From Actinomycetota bacterium (GTDB taxonomy: Bacteria; Actinomycetota; Acidimicrobiia; Acidimicrobiales; UBA8592): DNA of 64,000 nt. Under the pieces are notes generated by a model. That model was not told where the DNA came from. It made no database searches and was given only the letters and a program-made list of their open reading frames with translations. This document shows positions 16,442 through 25,921 of the stretch, one piece after another. Within the stretch, counting starts at the first letter, position 1. Each line of letters begins with the position of its first letter. The translations under genes and the position numbers were made by a program. The stretch covers positions 1-64,000 of the forward strand of contig CACFFD010000001.1 of NCBI GenBank assembly GCA_902565595.1, read 5' to 3'.

Positions 16442-17515
16442 TTAAGACTCAAAAGTCGCATGCGGTTGATTTTCCCTCAAACCAGTAGGGGTAACTTTTA
16501 TGAACTCAGCTTTTTCCCAAAATTCAGGGATTGTACGAGCATTGCTGTAGCTCATTCCACTCTTTAAACCGGCAACAAGTTGGGCGATAACTTTTGAGAC
16601 CTCTCCTTTATAGGGGACAACACCTTCGACACCTTCAGGTGCTCTTTGTTCAAAGTATTCATCATCAACAGGTTCACCGAATCTATGGGCGCGAGCTTCG
16701 ATAGCTTCAAAACTTGCCATCCCTCTAACCCGCTTCACTAGCCCTCTGGGTGAAGATTCAACATCGCCAGGGCTTTCCTTGGTCCCCGCGAACATTGACC
16801 CGATCATTACACTGTCGGCGCCAGCGGCGATTGCCTTTGCGATGTCACCAGAAGATTTAATTCCGCCGTCAGCTATCACTGGGATAGGGATATCACTAGC
16901 AGAAAAAATTGCAGTTAATTGTGGGACACCAACCCCAGCAACCAGTCTTGTTGTACAAACACCTCCCGGGCCAACTCCCACCTTTATTGCATCTGCTCCC
17001 GCTTCACAAAGGTCCTCAGCTCCAGCTTCAGTTGCGACATTGCCGACAACTACCTCAGTTTTCGGGAATACATCCTTGAGTTCTTTAAGCGCATTTATTG
17101 AGTGTTCTGCATGCCCGTGAGCAATATCGAGTACCAGAAGATCCACACCGGATGCTACAAGGGCTTTACTCCGAATAACCGCGTCATGGTCAGTACCAAC
17201 TGCAGCACCAACAATGAAAGAACTATCTTCTTCTTTTACGTTCTCTACCATTTTTGCTTGCGCATCAACTGGCATAAAACGGTGAATTATGCCCACACCA
17301 CCTAATCTCGCTAGTGCAAGAGCCATTTCCTCTTCACACACCGTGTCCATGTTTGCAGCGAGAATAGGGAGATTTATATTGAGATTCCGTGTAAGACGAG
17401 TCTTCAATGAAACGTCTTGGCGACTCCTAATCGAAGAACGCCTAGGGACAAGGAGTACATCATCGAACGTCAGTCCGGTCTCTAATCTTTCTAATCCCTT
17501 TTTTCCTAATGTCAC
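16442..17515 (-). CDS. IMP dehydrogenase/GMP reductase family protein lacking CBS domains
   Basis: This 357-residue TIM-barrel protein has the family's TFDDVLLVP start, catalytic loop [11 protein letters not shown] (Cys187), the phosphate-binding [13 protein letters not shown] segment, and a C-terminal [12 protein letters not shown] flap region like that of IMPDH. The pair of CBS domains found in typical IMPDH (about 490 residues) is absent; the barrel runs through without the insertion. CBS-less IMPDH forms and GMP reductases both have this size. The PEGVEG flap favours IMPDH. Without the rest of the genome it cannot be said whether this is the only guaB. GTG start at 17515. Confidence 0.8.
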   Translation of the reverse strand: MTLGKKGLERLETGLTFDDVLLVPRRSSIRSRQDVSLKTRLTRNLNINLPILAANMDTVCEEEMALALARLGGVGIIHRFMPVDAQAKMVENVKEEDSSFIVGAAVGTDHDAVIRSKALVASGVDLLVLDIAHGHAEHSINALKELKDVFPKTEVVVGNVATEAGAEDLCEAGADAIKVGVGPGGVCTTRLVAGVGVPQLTAIFSASDIPIPVIADGGIKSSGDIAKAIAAGADSVMIGSMFAGTKESPGDVESSPRGLVKRVRGMASFEAIEARAHRFGEPVDDEYFEQRAPEGVEGVVPYKGEVSKVIAQLVAGLKSGMSYSNARTIPEFWEKAEFIKVTPTGLRENQPHATFES

Positions 17516-17668
17516 GTTGGCTCCAGTCTTAGAAATTTCCCCGAAGAGAAGAGTATCGCAGTAACAGGCTTAACGCTTCAAATTCTGATATTCAACAGAG
17601 ATTTCGAGATAGATCAGTTCACCTTAAGGTTTCAGCTCGACAAATAGGGTCTAAAGTTAAATAACAAT

Positions 17669-18637
17669 ATGGAAACAGATGGCCCCTACTACGAGGAAAT
17701 GACACCGGGACTGGTGTTCCCATCCCCTCCTGCTGTTACCTTGGACAGCGGTATAGCTGCCGCATACCAGTCAATAGCAGGGGAAGCTTTCCCGCTCATA
17801 CTTGACCAGCAGCTTTGCAGCGACGTGACTGGATCACCATCGAGACTTGCAAGTCCAGGGTTATTACTTCACCTTTCAATCGGAGCCAGTACAGTAGCGA
17901 CCAAAAATGTGATAGCGAATCTTTTTTATAGGAATGTCAGAATCCTCCGTCAAGTTTTTCTTGGCGAAACCATTGAGACAGTCACGAAGGTTGTTTCCAT
18001 GAGTGACAGTGCTCCTCGTAAAGGAAGAGAACCACGAGGAAAGGTCTTACTAAATATAACTACAACTGCAGATGGACAACCTGTGCTTGATTATCAACGT
18101 TGCCCGTTGATTCGTCTAAGAAATGAGACCCTTCCAGGTTTTAACGATGATTTAGGCCAGAATCCGGACTTAGAAATCGAGACATATATTGATGACTCGA
18201 TTTTAGATTGGAATTTACAACATCTTGATTCGCCTGAGATTGAAATCGGGGTCACGGTTAAAGATCCTCTACGCGATATAGTCACACAACCATCAAGTCT
18301 CGTCCGGCTCACCCACAATTTAGCAGCTGTTCATCGTGATGCTGAGGTTTCACCATATTCCAAACCTCTTGTATATGGTGGCCACACAGTTGCCCTTGCC
18401 CAAGCTTCACTTAGCAGGATGTTCCAAGGGGTAGCTTCGATAGTGGGGTGGCATACATGTGATCATGTTGGCCCTGTCTTTGAAGATGATCTCCTATCAT
18501 TTGAACATAAGCCGATGGAAGAAATTGCTACACAAAATGGCCGACTTGTTGCAGTCCAAGTCAAAGCATTCGCACACAGAAAAGATACGGAGCCAATCGA
18601 AGTTCTTGATTGGATCCCGGTTCTTTTCATGCGTTAG
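17669..18637 (+). CDS. MaoC-like double hot-dog dehydratase
   Basis: This 322-residue protein contains two hot-dog-like halves. The first (about 1-150) includes YYEEMTPGLVF and ILRQVFLGETI, which resembles the FRP(V)xxGDTL MaoC motif. The second (about 190-320) includes a typical R-hydratase element RLTHNLAAVHRDAEVSPYSKPLVYGGHTVA, with candidate catalytic Asp and His. MaoC members hydrate enoyl-CoA or dehydrate hydroxyacyl-CoA. It is followed after 17 bases by two SDR genes, suggesting an acyl-CoA modifying operon (hydratase plus two dehydrogenases). Confidence 0.8.
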   Translation: METDGPYYEEMTPGLVFPSPPAVTLDSGIAAAYQSIAGEAFPLILDQQLCSDVTGSPSRLASPGLLLHLSIGASTVATKNVIANLFYRNVRILRQVFLGETIETVTKVVSMSDSAPRKGREPRGKVLLNITTTADGQPVLDYQRCPLIRLRNETLPGFNDDLGQNPDLEIETYIDDSILDWNLQHLDSPEIEIGVTVKDPLRDIVTQPSSLVRLTHNLAAVHRDAEVSPYSKPLVYGGHTVALAQASLSRMFQGVASIVGWHTCDHVGPVFEDDLLSFEHKPMEEIATQNGRLVAVQVKAFAHRKDTEPIEVLDWIPVLFMR

Positions 18638-18654
18638 AAAGATAGGAAGAAATT

Positions 18655-19422
18655 ATGTCCGACCCGTTGCAATCATTTCGACTTGATGGCAAAGTCGCGA
18701 TTATTACTGGCGCTTCAAGTGGCATAGGAGAACAGACGGCCAAACTCTTTTCATCGGTAGGAGCAACTGTTGTTGCTGCAGCTCGAAGAGCTGACCGGCT
18801 AGAGAAACTCTCTGCTGAGACTACTAATGTTGTTGCCTGTGCATGTGATGTTACAAGTGATGCCGATTGTGAAAATCTTGTGCAAATCACTCTCGAACAA
18901 TTTGGAAGAATAGATGTTCTAGTAAATAACGCAGGTATAAGTGACCCAATAGCGGCTATTGATGAGGATTTGGAAGAGTTCCGACGAGTAATACAGGTAG
19001 ATCTCATTTCCTGTTTTTATTTGGCGCAGTTATCAGCAAGAATTATGCAAGATCAGGACACTGGGGGCAGCATCATAAACGTAGCTTCGATTCATGGATT
19101 TGTAGGGTCTGCTCCCAATAATCAACCAGGTTATTCAGCTGCAAAGGGCGGTCTTGTAAACCTAACTAGAGAATTGGCTTTAGAGTGGGCGCGATATGGA
19201 ATTCGAGTAAATGCTCTCGCTCCTGGGTATGTGGCAACTGAACTGACTGACGAAATGATCGCTGGCGATAGCGGAAGGAAATGGATTGAGCGTAATACGC
19301 CGTTACGCCGTCCTGCAGCAGTCCACGAACTTGATGGTGCCATGCTCCTACTTGCGTCAGATGCAGGAAGCTACATCACTGGAGAGACAATAGCGATCGA
19401 TGGTGGCTGGTTAGCGCGTTAA
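18655..19422 (+). CDS. SDR-family dehydrogenase (FabG-like)
   Basis: This 255-residue classical SDR has NAD(P) motif TGASSGIG (about 18-25), NNAG, active-site Ser in NVASIHG, YxxxK as YSAAKGG, and a C-terminal TGETIAIDGGW. All catalytic residues are in place. The sequence is a generic 3-oxoacyl-[ACP/CoA] or alcohol dehydrogenase; the substrate is unknown. It lies 17 bases after the MaoC-like gene and 27 bases before another SDR, so the three form a probable operon for acyl-CoA or steroid/alcohol oxidation. Confidence 0.85.
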   Translation: MSDPLQSFRLDGKVAIITGASSGIGEQTAKLFSSVGATVVAAARRADRLEKLSAETTNVVACACDVTSDADCENLVQITLEQFGRIDVLVNNAGISDPIAAIDEDLEEFRRVIQVDLISCFYLAQLSARIMQDQDTGGSIINVASIHGFVGSAPNNQPGYSAAKGGLVNLTRELALEWARYGIRVNALAPGYVATELTDEMIAGDSGRKWIERNTPLRRPAAVHELDGAMLLLASDAGSYITGETIAIDGGWLAR

Positions 19423-19449
19423 CAGACGAATTCTGGTAAACATGCATGT

Positions 19450-20220
19450 ATGAATCAGAATCCTGTATCCGAATCTTTAGACCTAGGTGGAAAAGTTGCA
19501 ATTGTTACTGGAGGAAGCCGCGGCATAGGTCGATCTATTGCTCTCGGCTTCGCACAACATGGGGCGAGTGTAGTTATAACAAGCCGTGATCAAAGTACTT
19601 GCGAAAAGACTGTGAGCGAAATCACGGAAATCGGAGGTAAAGCTGTTCCCATAGCAGCTCATATGGGAAAGTTACCGCAGATCGAAAATCTTATTTTAGA
19701 GACGGTAGAAGCATATGGGACGATAGATATCATCGTGAACAATGCAGCGAACCCATTGATGCTAGGCGTTGGCGATATCACTCCAGAAGCATGGGAGAGA
19801 GCACTGAACACAAATTTACGGGGTCCAGTATTTCTTGTGCAAGAAGCATTGCCCTATCTAGAAGCAGGTTCAGGCGGGTCAATTATAAACATGCTAAGCA
19901 ACGCAGCGTTTATGTATCCCCCAAATCATCTTCTCTACTCCGTCGCTAAAGCTGGATTAGATGCAGCAACGAGGTCAATGGCTGCCCAGCTAGCTTCAAA
20001 AAATATCCGTGTCAATGCGATGGTTCCTGGAACAGTTGACACCGATATGGTGCAAGCAATGCCGGAATCATTTCAAGAAATGGCAGCTAAAGGATCACTT
20101 CTTCGAAGAGCAGCAGAACCTCATGAAATGGTCGCTATGGCATTAGTACTGGCATCTGATGCAGGGAGTTTTATGACAGGGCACACTTATTTCGTTGATG
20201 GAGGACAGAGTTACAGGTGA
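19450..20220 (+). CDS. SDR-family oxidoreductase (FabG-like)
   Basis: This 256-residue classical SDR has TGGSRGIG (about 21-28), NNAA, NMLSNAA with the active Ser, YSVAKAG supplying Tyr and Lys, and a terminal TGHTYFVDGGQ. The protein is similar in build to the preceding SDR but clearly diverged, so it is not a recent tandem copy. Its TGA stop overlaps the GTG of the downstream permease by four bases, implying translational coupling between the two. Confidence 0.85.
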   Translation: MNQNPVSESLDLGGKVAIVTGGSRGIGRSIALGFAQHGASVVITSRDQSTCEKTVSEITEIGGKAVPIAAHMGKLPQIENLILETVEAYGTIDIIVNNAANPLMLGVGDITPEAWERALNTNLRGPVFLVQEALPYLEAGSGGSIINMLSNAAFMYPPNHLLYSVAKAGLDAATRSMAAQLASKNIRVNAMVPGTVDTDMVQAMPESFQEMAAKGSLLRRAAEPHEMVAMALVLASDAGSFMTGHTYFVDGGQSYR

Positions 20221-21023
20221 ATCACCCGATCTTCTGCTTCATAATCGCATCGGTAGATGTTGGCTGGCTTGAACTATTAGCCTCTCTAGCCCTTCTCGCT
20301 GTCACATTAGTTATTTCAGCTGTACTGAAACTCGAAATCGAAAAATCTGTTATCGCGGCTAGTTTCCGCGCTGCCATCCAGCTCTTAGCAGTTGGATTTC
20401 TCTTTACGGCTATCTTTGACCATGACCTTGCCAAAACATGGGCTTGGATTTGGGTAGGGCTGATGATCGTCATCGCAACTCTCGTTGTGGAACGAAGAGC
20501 CCCTGAAATTGGCGGAATAAGAGCTCCAACCTTTCTATCAGTAAGCGCTTCTGTCGCTACGACGCTTGGAATAATTTTCCCGCTAGGGATATTTGATGCG
20601 GAAGCGGTAAATATCGTAGTCATTGCTGGTATAACAATTGGGAATATCATGCCTGCTACCGTGCTCGCTGTTCAAGAACTCCAAAATCAGTTTCGGCTTC
20701 GAAAAGGAGAAGTGGAATCTCTAATGGCACTTGGAGCAGATATGACAAAGATTCGAAAATTTCTCTGCCCAACCATTATTAAATTAGCAATCACGCAACA
20801 AATTGAAAGGACAAAAGTTGTGGGGCTAATCGCATTACCGGGCGCTATGACAGGTCTCCTTCTTGCAGGCGTTGACCCTATAGACGCAGTAATAATACAA
20901 CTGATTGTGATGTATATGATTCTCGGAGGGACTGTTGTAACAGCGAGCATCGTTGTCTGGTTTGGTTCACGGAATGCATTTACGACCGACCAGAGATTAT
21001 CTAGCTGGACAGATTTCAGTTAA
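20217..21023 (+). CDS. FetB/UPF0014-family ABC transporter permease
   Basis: This 268-residue integral membrane protein has about seven hydrophobic segments and the UPF0014 (FetB/YbbM) family core: RAAIQLLAVGFL, a coupling segment LRKGEVESLMALGAD, and IERTKVVGLIALPGAMTGLLLAG. FetAB of E. coli exports iron; plant relatives handle metals or UDP-glucose. The ATPase partner FetA normally encoded alongside is not next to it, and no ABC ATPase is visible in the window. GTG 20217 overlaps the preceding SDR stop. Confidence 0.82.
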   Translation: MNHPIFCFIIASVDVGWLELLASLALLAVTLVISAVLKLEIEKSVIAASFRAAIQLLAVGFLFTAIFDHDLAKTWAWIWVGLMIVIATLVVERRAPEIGGIRAPTFLSVSASVATTLGIIFPLGIFDAEAVNIVVIAGITIGNIMPATVLAVQELQNQFRLRKGEVESLMALGADMTKIRKFLCPTIIKLAITQQIERTKVVGLIALPGAMTGLLLAGVDPIDAVIIQLIVMYMILGGTVVTASIVVWFGSRNAFTTDQRLSSWTDFS

Positions 21024-21036
21024 CTCTCTTGAAGAA

Positions 21037-21579
21037 TTATTCCCCCTCGGGGAGAAGACGATTACTTATTTCTGCTGCAATTTCTGAAGGTGTTCGACCG
21101 GCAGTATCTACCTGCTCAAATACTGAGTATGAAGCAACCCTCTGAGAGTAAATTTCTGCGAGTCGTTCTTCAAAATCGTCTGAATCTAACAGAGGTCTTT
21201 TAGAACGACCTTCTTTAAGAATTCGTTCGATAATCTGATCAAGTGGAGCAGAAAGACAGAATATCCTTCCGTTAGCCCCAAGCAACTCAACGTTCGTTTG
21301 GTCTAGCAATAACTTTCCACCAGTAGCTATGACAAGGTTTTCCTTAAGTTCTAATTGCTCACTAATCTCTCGTTCATATTGCCGGAAAGCCTCTTCGCCT
21401 TCACTCTTGAAAATTTCTGGAATAGGGCCACGTATCTGCTCGATCATGGTGTCTGTATCAACAAATTCCCTATCTAATTCACTTGCCAAGAGAGCTCCTA
21501 CTGTGCTTTTCCCTGATCCCATAAATCCAGTCAGTATGATATTTCTGCTTTGCTGATCACTGCTCATAGATACTCCCAT
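21037..21579 (-). CDS. aroK: Shikimate kinase
   Basis: This 180-residue P-loop kinase has Walker A GFMGSGKST (about 18-26), the shikimate-binding Asp pair in FVDTDTMIE, the FRxxE element EEAFRQYERE, the GGK motif in VIATGGKLLLD, and the lid Arg in GRSKRPLL. It phosphorylates shikimate on the route to chorismate, which PabA/TrpG partners use. The gene is isolated rather than in an aro cluster, and its end is convergent with the FetB-like gene. The start could be the first ATG or the one four codons later. Confidence 0.92.
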   Translation of the reverse strand: MGVSMSSDQQSRNIILTGFMGSGKSTVGALLASELDREFVDTDTMIEQIRGPIPEIFKSEGEEAFRQYEREISEQLELKENLVIATGGKLLLDQTNVELLGANGRIFCLSAPLDQIIERILKEGRSKRPLLDSDDFEERLAEIYSQRVASYSVFEQVDTAGRTPSEIAAEISNRLLPEGE

Positions 21580-21678
21580 ATTAGGTGCCTTCTAGAGTTT
21601 GAAGAGCGAAATAATGAGATAGTAAATATACATCTTCGCTTATTACCCAGATCATCTATAAGGAGCTAAGTTCTTTCT

Positions 21679-22125
21679 ATGATCATCGGCCTTCATCATG
21701 TAGCAATATCCGTACCCGACCTCGATAAGGCGATAGCGTTTTACGAAGAAACGTTGGGTTTTGAAAGAATCTTTCTTAATAGTTGGGATGGAGACCGGAC
21801 TCAAGCTGATCGTGTGATTGGAGTTTCAAAGACTAGCGCACGTGTAGTTATGCTGCGGGCAGGTAATGCGTATATCGAACTCTGGGAATACCACAACCCT
21901 CAACCAAAATCGTTAGATGATCAATATTCGCCAGCCGATCATGGTTTTGCTCACATTGCTTTGCAAGTAAGCGGCATTCATGAAGAGTATGAGCGGCTAA
22001 TTGAAGCAGGCATGACTTTTCATGAACCACCGGTTGAACTTGGAGGATCTTTGGCTATTTATGGACGTGATCCGTTTGGAAATATTGTGGAATTATATGA
22101 ACCTTCAAAAGAGCGATCGATTTAA
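21679..22125 (+). CDS. VOC-family protein (glyoxalase/methylmalonyl-CoA epimerase-like)
   Basis: This 148-residue protein has two beta-alpha-beta-beta-beta halves of the vicinal oxygen chelate fold. Candidate metal ligands are His6 or His7 (GLHHVAIS), Glu in AYIELWEY, His in HGFAHIALQV and Glu in NIVELYEP. Family members include epimerases, glyoxalases and dioxygenases, and this sequence lacks a decisive signature. It is a separate gene just before tRNA-Ser. A closer match to methylmalonyl-CoA epimerase lies at 30357. Confidence 0.82.
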   Translation: MIIGLHHVAISVPDLDKAIAFYEETLGFERIFLNSWDGDRTQADRVIGVSKTSARVVMLRAGNAYIELWEYHNPQPKSLDDQYSPADHGFAHIALQVSGIHEEYERLIEAGMTFHEPPVELGGSLAIYGRDPFGNIVELYEPSKERSI

Positions 22126-22229
22126 TTCAAAGCAGTTATTTCTTTCAAATATTCACAAATTCGGAAATTGGCTTCTTCAATGTTCCCTGAATGCATTATT
22201 TCACTCTAAATGTCGGTACCCTCTAGTGC

Positions 22230-22320
22230 GGAAGGTTGCCAGAGCGGACGAATGGGGCGGCCTCGAAAGCCGTTGTGGCGCTTAGCGTCACCGTGGGTTC
22301 GAATCCCACACCTTCCGCCA
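22230..22320 (+). tRNA. tRNA-Ser (CGA)
   Basis: Acceptor stem GGAAGGT (22230-22236) pairs with ACCTTCC (22310-22316), discriminator G22317, and CCA is encoded at 22318-22320. The anticodon loop CTCGAAA gives CGA, and there is the long variable arm of class II serine tRNAs and a TTCGAAT T-loop. Confidence 0.95.
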
Positions 22321-22322
22321 AA

Positions 22323-23540
22323 CTATTTCTTAGCTCGGGTACGCCTGAGTAAAGGATCGGCTGTCGCAAGAGCTTTATCAGCAAAGCGTAAGACTCTGCC
22401 AGCTGCTCCCGGAGTTGAACTATCTACCAAGTTCCCCATGACTTGAAGAGTCATATTTGCCATAAACTCATTTGAAACCGCGACCCTAAGTCCTGAACGG
22501 AGTATTAACGGATGCCCAATCAGAAAAGAGAAGCGTCGACCAGTTCGAAGAAACCCATCAAACCTTTCACCGATGATTCTGTCGTATCTATCTGGAGCTG
22601 TTTGCGGGTCCTTGAGATAAAGGTCAGAGATCAGCATTCCTGACTCGAGACTGTAATCTATTCCTTCCCCGTTCATGGGATTGATGAGACCAGCAGCATC
22701 CCCTACAGCGACCCAGCCATTTCCATGCCTTTTTTGAGACGTCATCGGCAAACGCCAAGCACGTGGTTTCTCCAAGTATGGGCCTACCTCCCACTCGTCA
22801 GCTATTGAGTCTCTATAAATATCACAGAGAGTATTGAGGTTTAATTTCCGGAACCCTTTCATCGTCGACAAGGCGCCAACTCCTAGATTCACCGTTCCAT
22901 TTCCTGTTGGGAACATCCAACCATACCCAGGTATTGGAGTTCCATTAGCGTCACGCATAGCGAGAGACGCTTCTAAATATTCATCCGCATGGCGAGGGCT
23001 TTCAACGTATGTCCTGATAGCCAGTCCGTAAGGCTCATCTGTCTTTCTCTCTGCTCCTAGCATTCTTGCGACTTTTCCAGGAGCTCCAGATGCAGCTACT
23101 ACTAGATCCGCTGTCCATTTCTCAGATCCGTTAGTTACTCCAATTACCTTGTTATCAACAAACTCAGGTAGAGCTTCGGTTTCGTAGAAGATTTTTGCCC
23201 CTGACTGTGAAGCCGTTTCAAGCAGGTGTGAATCTAACTCCTTGCGTGTCCAGACAGCCCCGAAAGGGGGGAAACTTCCACCGGTTGGCCACTTGAGCTC
23301 TCTTCGAGTTTTGCCGGCGATCATTCGAAGACCAGTAATCTTGTGAATACCTTCCAAGTCAATATCAAGTTCCTGAAGAGCGCCAATGGCTCTTGGTGTG
23401 AGACCATCCCCGCAAACTTTATCTCGCCCGATAGGAGCTTTTTCGAAAATAGCTACAGACGCGCCGCCCCTTGCGGCTTGTATGGCGGTTGCGGCGCCTG
23501 CTGGGCCTCCACCAATTACGATGATGTCAAAATCGTTCAC
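22323..23540 (-). CDS. Geranylgeranyl reductase family FAD-dependent oxidoreductase
   Basis: This 405-residue flavoprotein has an N-terminal dinucleotide-binding GGGPAGAATA (about 11-20), the family's CGDGLTPRA motif (about 43-51), and the second FAD motif VAVGDAAGLINPMNGEGI (about 270-287). This is the geranylgeranyl reductase family. In mycobacteria a relative, MenJ, saturates one isoprene of menaquinone; others act on archaeal or chlorophyll lipids. Menaquinone side-chain reduction is the likely role in an actinobacterium, but this is inference. It reads towards tRNA-Ser with two bases between them. Confidence 0.83.
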   Translation of the reverse strand: MNDFDIIVIGGGPAGAATAIQAARGGASVAIFEKAPIGRDKVCGDGLTPRAIGALQELDIDLEGIHKITGLRMIAGKTRRELKWPTGGSFPPFGAVWTRKELDSHLLETASQSGAKIFYETEALPEFVDNKVIGVTNGSEKWTADLVVAASGAPGKVARMLGAERKTDEPYGLAIRTYVESPRHADEYLEASLAMRDANGTPIPGYGWMFPTGNGTVNLGVGALSTMKGFRKLNLNTLCDIYRDSIADEWEVGPYLEKPRAWRLPMTSQKRHGNGWVAVGDAAGLINPMNGEGIDYSLESGMLISDLYLKDPQTAPDRYDRIIGERFDGFLRTGRRFSFLIGHPLILRSGLRVAVSNEFMANMTLQVMGNLVDSSTPGAAGRVLRFADKALATADPLLRRTRAKK

Positions 23541-23602
23541 TAAATCTAGGGTGCCTGTTGCTTAAGAATAATCCGCACTTTAGAAGAAATTTTTTCTGGT
23601 CA

Positions 23603-24055
23603 TCAGTCACGCTTGTCAGTAAAGAACTTAGTGAGTAAATTTCCACATTCTTCCTGCAATACCCTTGGCGTTACAGCAAATTCATGATTCAAACGAGGAT
23701 CTCCCCCCAACTGGTAAAGACTTCCTAAAGAACCAGCCTTTGGGTCCTCAGCCCCAAAAACGACGTGACTGATCCTAGCTACAAGGGCAGCACCCGCGCA
23801 CATAGGACAAGGTTCAAGCGTTGTCACTAATGTCGCTTCATCCAAACGAGAAGTTCCCAAGGCTTTCGCTGCATCTCGGATAGCAAGCACTTCTGCATGC
23901 GCAGTCGGGTCTCCTTGCAACTCTCGTTCATTATGCCGTGAAGCTATTATCTCTCCGTTAGAAATGACTAGTGCTCCAATCGGAATATCATTGTGTGCCA
24001 GAGAGAGCTTCGCTTCAGCTATCGCGAGCCGCATCCATTCTTCTTCACTGCCCAT
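23603..24055 (-). CDS. tadA: tRNA-specific adenosine deaminase
   Basis: This 150-residue cytidine/adenosine deaminase fold protein has the zinc site HAE (His53, catalytic Glu55) and PCPMC (Cys83, Cys86). The EEEWMRLAIAEA start, NDIPIGALV and the EPCPMCAGAAL segment are typical of TadA, which makes inosine at position 34 of tRNA-Arg(ACG). It is 8 bases downstream of an NTF2-like gene in the same direction, so the two may share a transcript. Confidence 0.93.
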   Translation of the reverse strand: MGSEEEWMRLAIAEAKLSLAHNDIPIGALVISNGEIIASRHNERELQGDPTAHAEVLAIRDAAKALGTSRLDEATLVTTLEPCPMCAGAALVARISHVVFGAEDPKAGSLGSLYQLGGDPRLNHEFAVTPRVLQEECGNLLTKFFTDKRD

Positions 24056-24063
24056 AACTCGTG

Positions 24064-24678
24064 TCAGATCTCCTTCGTCTTCAATAATCTTGATTCCAGT
24101 TCTTTATCAAGGTATCTTCCGCTCTCTTCAACATGAGCGATTAGCGATCGGAAATACCACTTTCCTTCTCTTCGGATATACTCATCTTCGTAGTGTCCGA
24201 TAATTCTCACAAAAGAACCGTCAATATGTGAATACACCATAAGAAAGCGCCACGAACCCTTTGCCTCATCACCAGCAACATCTATAACCGGATTCGTGAC
24301 CATATGCGCTGAATGGCGAATAAAGCCAGCGGATCGAAGAGAAAACATAAATTCAGCTATTGAACTTCTCCCTGATTTTGGTTCTCTCCCTGCTGACCCG
24401 ATTTTTCCGGCTTGTTGCCAGATTCCGTCTTCTACAAATAAGGCAGCAACAGCTTCACCATTATGATCGTCATCACATGCAGCACAATAAGCTGCTTTCA
24501 ATCGTCGTATTTCTTCGATATCTTCCAACCTCTGAAGTCGATCATCGTGTTTTCTAGGATCTAGTGTGTGGCTCACTAGTTTAAGAATTCGCTTACCAGC
24601 TATTAGTTCCGAGCGGTTTTTTAATTGTTTTAATCGATTCATGTGACGTTTACCTAGTGATCTTCTAAAGTGTGTCAA
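24064..24678 (-). CDS. SnoaL/NTF2-like fold protein
   Basis: This 204-residue protein has an N-terminal basic extension (about 1-50) and an NTF2-like cone (about 51-180). The latter starts with the SnoaL_4 pattern IEEIRRLKAAYCAACD, then VAALFVEDGIWQ and a strand pattern ending IIGHYEDEYIRREGKWYF. Such proteins are steroid isomerases, dehydratases, hydroxylase-type beta subunits or ligand binders; the catalytic residues do not decide. It precedes tadA by 8 bases and is divergent from the serine hydrolase at 24744. Confidence 0.75.
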   Translation of the reverse strand: MTHFRRSLGKRHMNRLKQLKNRSELIAGKRILKLVSHTLDPRKHDDRLQRLEDIEEIRRLKAAYCAACDDDHNGEAVAALFVEDGIWQQAGKIGSAGREPKSGRSSIAEFMFSLRSAGFIRHSAHMVTNPVIDVAGDEAKGSWRFLMVYSHIDGSFVRIIGHYEDEYIRREGKWYFRSLIAHVEESGRYLDKELESRLLKTKEI

Positions 24679-24743
24679 CGGGGCTTGGTGTATAAGTAAC
24701 TTACAATAATCTTTCCCGATTTCCCTAACGAAAGAGATAGACG

Positions 24744-25910
24744 ATGATAGAAATTTCCGGCCACTATGAGGATCGCTTCAGTGGCGTTGTAGACGCAATG
24801 CAGGCGAATTTTGAAAATCATGGCGAAGTCGGAGCTTCCGTCGCCGTAGTTCATGAAGGAGAAATGGTTGTTGATATCTGGGCAGGGCATACCAGCGCTG
24901 AGAAAACAGAGACATGGCAAGAAGACACCATTGTCAATGTCTGGTCAACAACGAAAACAATGATGGCAATCACAGCGCTCGTCCTTGCCGACCGTGGAGA
25001 GTTAGACATGTTCCGCCCTGTAGCTGATTACTGGCCAGAATTCGCTGCAAATGGGAAAGAAGAAATCGAAGTTCGCCACCTCATGTCACACACATCAGGG
25101 ATATCGGGATGGGCAGAACCACTCACGATGCAAGAGGTCTGCGACTGGGAAAAATCCACGGCTATGTTAGCGACTCAAGAACCATGGTGGGAGCCAGGAA
25201 CAGCATCAGGGTATCACATGTTAAATCAAGGTCATTTAGTTGGAGAGGTAGTCCGAAGAGTGACTGGACAGAGCCTTGGAACGTTCTTTGCACAAGAAAT
25301 AGCTAGTCCGCTCAACGCAGATTTCCATATAGGACTAAGCGAAGATGAATTTCACCGTATCTCCAATGTAATGTATCCATCCGGAGACTCTACAGATCAA
25401 CTTGAACTCTTCAGAGAAGCTGTGGAGGTCCATAAGATGAATCCGGAAGTTGCTATGAAGACATTCATGAATCCAGCGCCAGATGCGAATTCTGCCTGGA
25501 CGGACTGGTGGAGGAAGGCAGAAGTTCCCGCTGCAAATGGCCATGGAAATGCTAGATCCGTTGCAGCAATTCAAGGTCTTATTTCTAATGGGGGAGAGAT
25601 GAACGGAAAGAAGCTCCTTTCTGACGAAACCATCGATCTTATTTTCCAGGAACAATCAAATGGAATAGACCTTGTTCTGTTTACGCCGCTACGTTTCGGG
25701 ATTGGATATGGTCTACCAGTTGATGACTTTCCATTTCTTCGTAAAGACGGGCGCGTATGTTTTTGGGGTGGTTGGGGAGGTTCTTTGATCATCAATGATG
25801 TGGATAACAACCTAACTATTAGTTACATGATGAATCGAATGCTCACTTCAGTCATGGGAGATGAACGAGGAGCGGCGATCGTAGAAGCAACATATAAAGC
25901 ATTCGAATAG
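24744..25910 (+). CDS. Beta-lactamase-fold serine hydrolase (class C/esterase type)
   Basis: This 388-residue protein has the serine beta-lactamase fold with nucleophile motif Ser68-Thr-Thr-Lys71 (NVWSTTKTM) and LMSHTSGISGW. At the second motif the sequence is YHML instead of YxN, as in many esterases of family VIII. No signal peptide is present, so it probably acts in the cytoplasm as an esterase or acyl hydrolase rather than in beta-lactam resistance. It stands alone between a divergent SnoaL gene and a convergent tRNA-Ser. Confidence 0.83.
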   Translation: MIEISGHYEDRFSGVVDAMQANFENHGEVGASVAVVHEGEMVVDIWAGHTSAEKTETWQEDTIVNVWSTTKTMMAITALVLADRGELDMFRPVADYWPEFAANGKEEIEVRHLMSHTSGISGWAEPLTMQEVCDWEKSTAMLATQEPWWEPGTASGYHMLNQGHLVGEVVRRVTGQSLGTFFAQEIASPLNADFHIGLSEDEFHRISNVMYPSGDSTDQLELFREAVEVHKMNPEVAMKTFMNPAPDANSAWTDWWRKAEVPAANGHGNARSVAAIQGLISNGGEMNGKKLLSDETIDLIFQEQSNGIDLVLFTPLRFGIGYGLPVDDFPFLRKDGRVCFWGGWGGSLIINDVDNNLTISYMMNRMLTSVMGDERGAAIVEATYKAFE

Positions 25911-25921
25911 CCGTAAGTGTT

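Noticed and set aside
24744-25910. Beta-lactamase (resistance)
   Set aside because: There is no signal peptide, and the second motif lacks the YxN Asn; the sequence fits family VIII esterases better.
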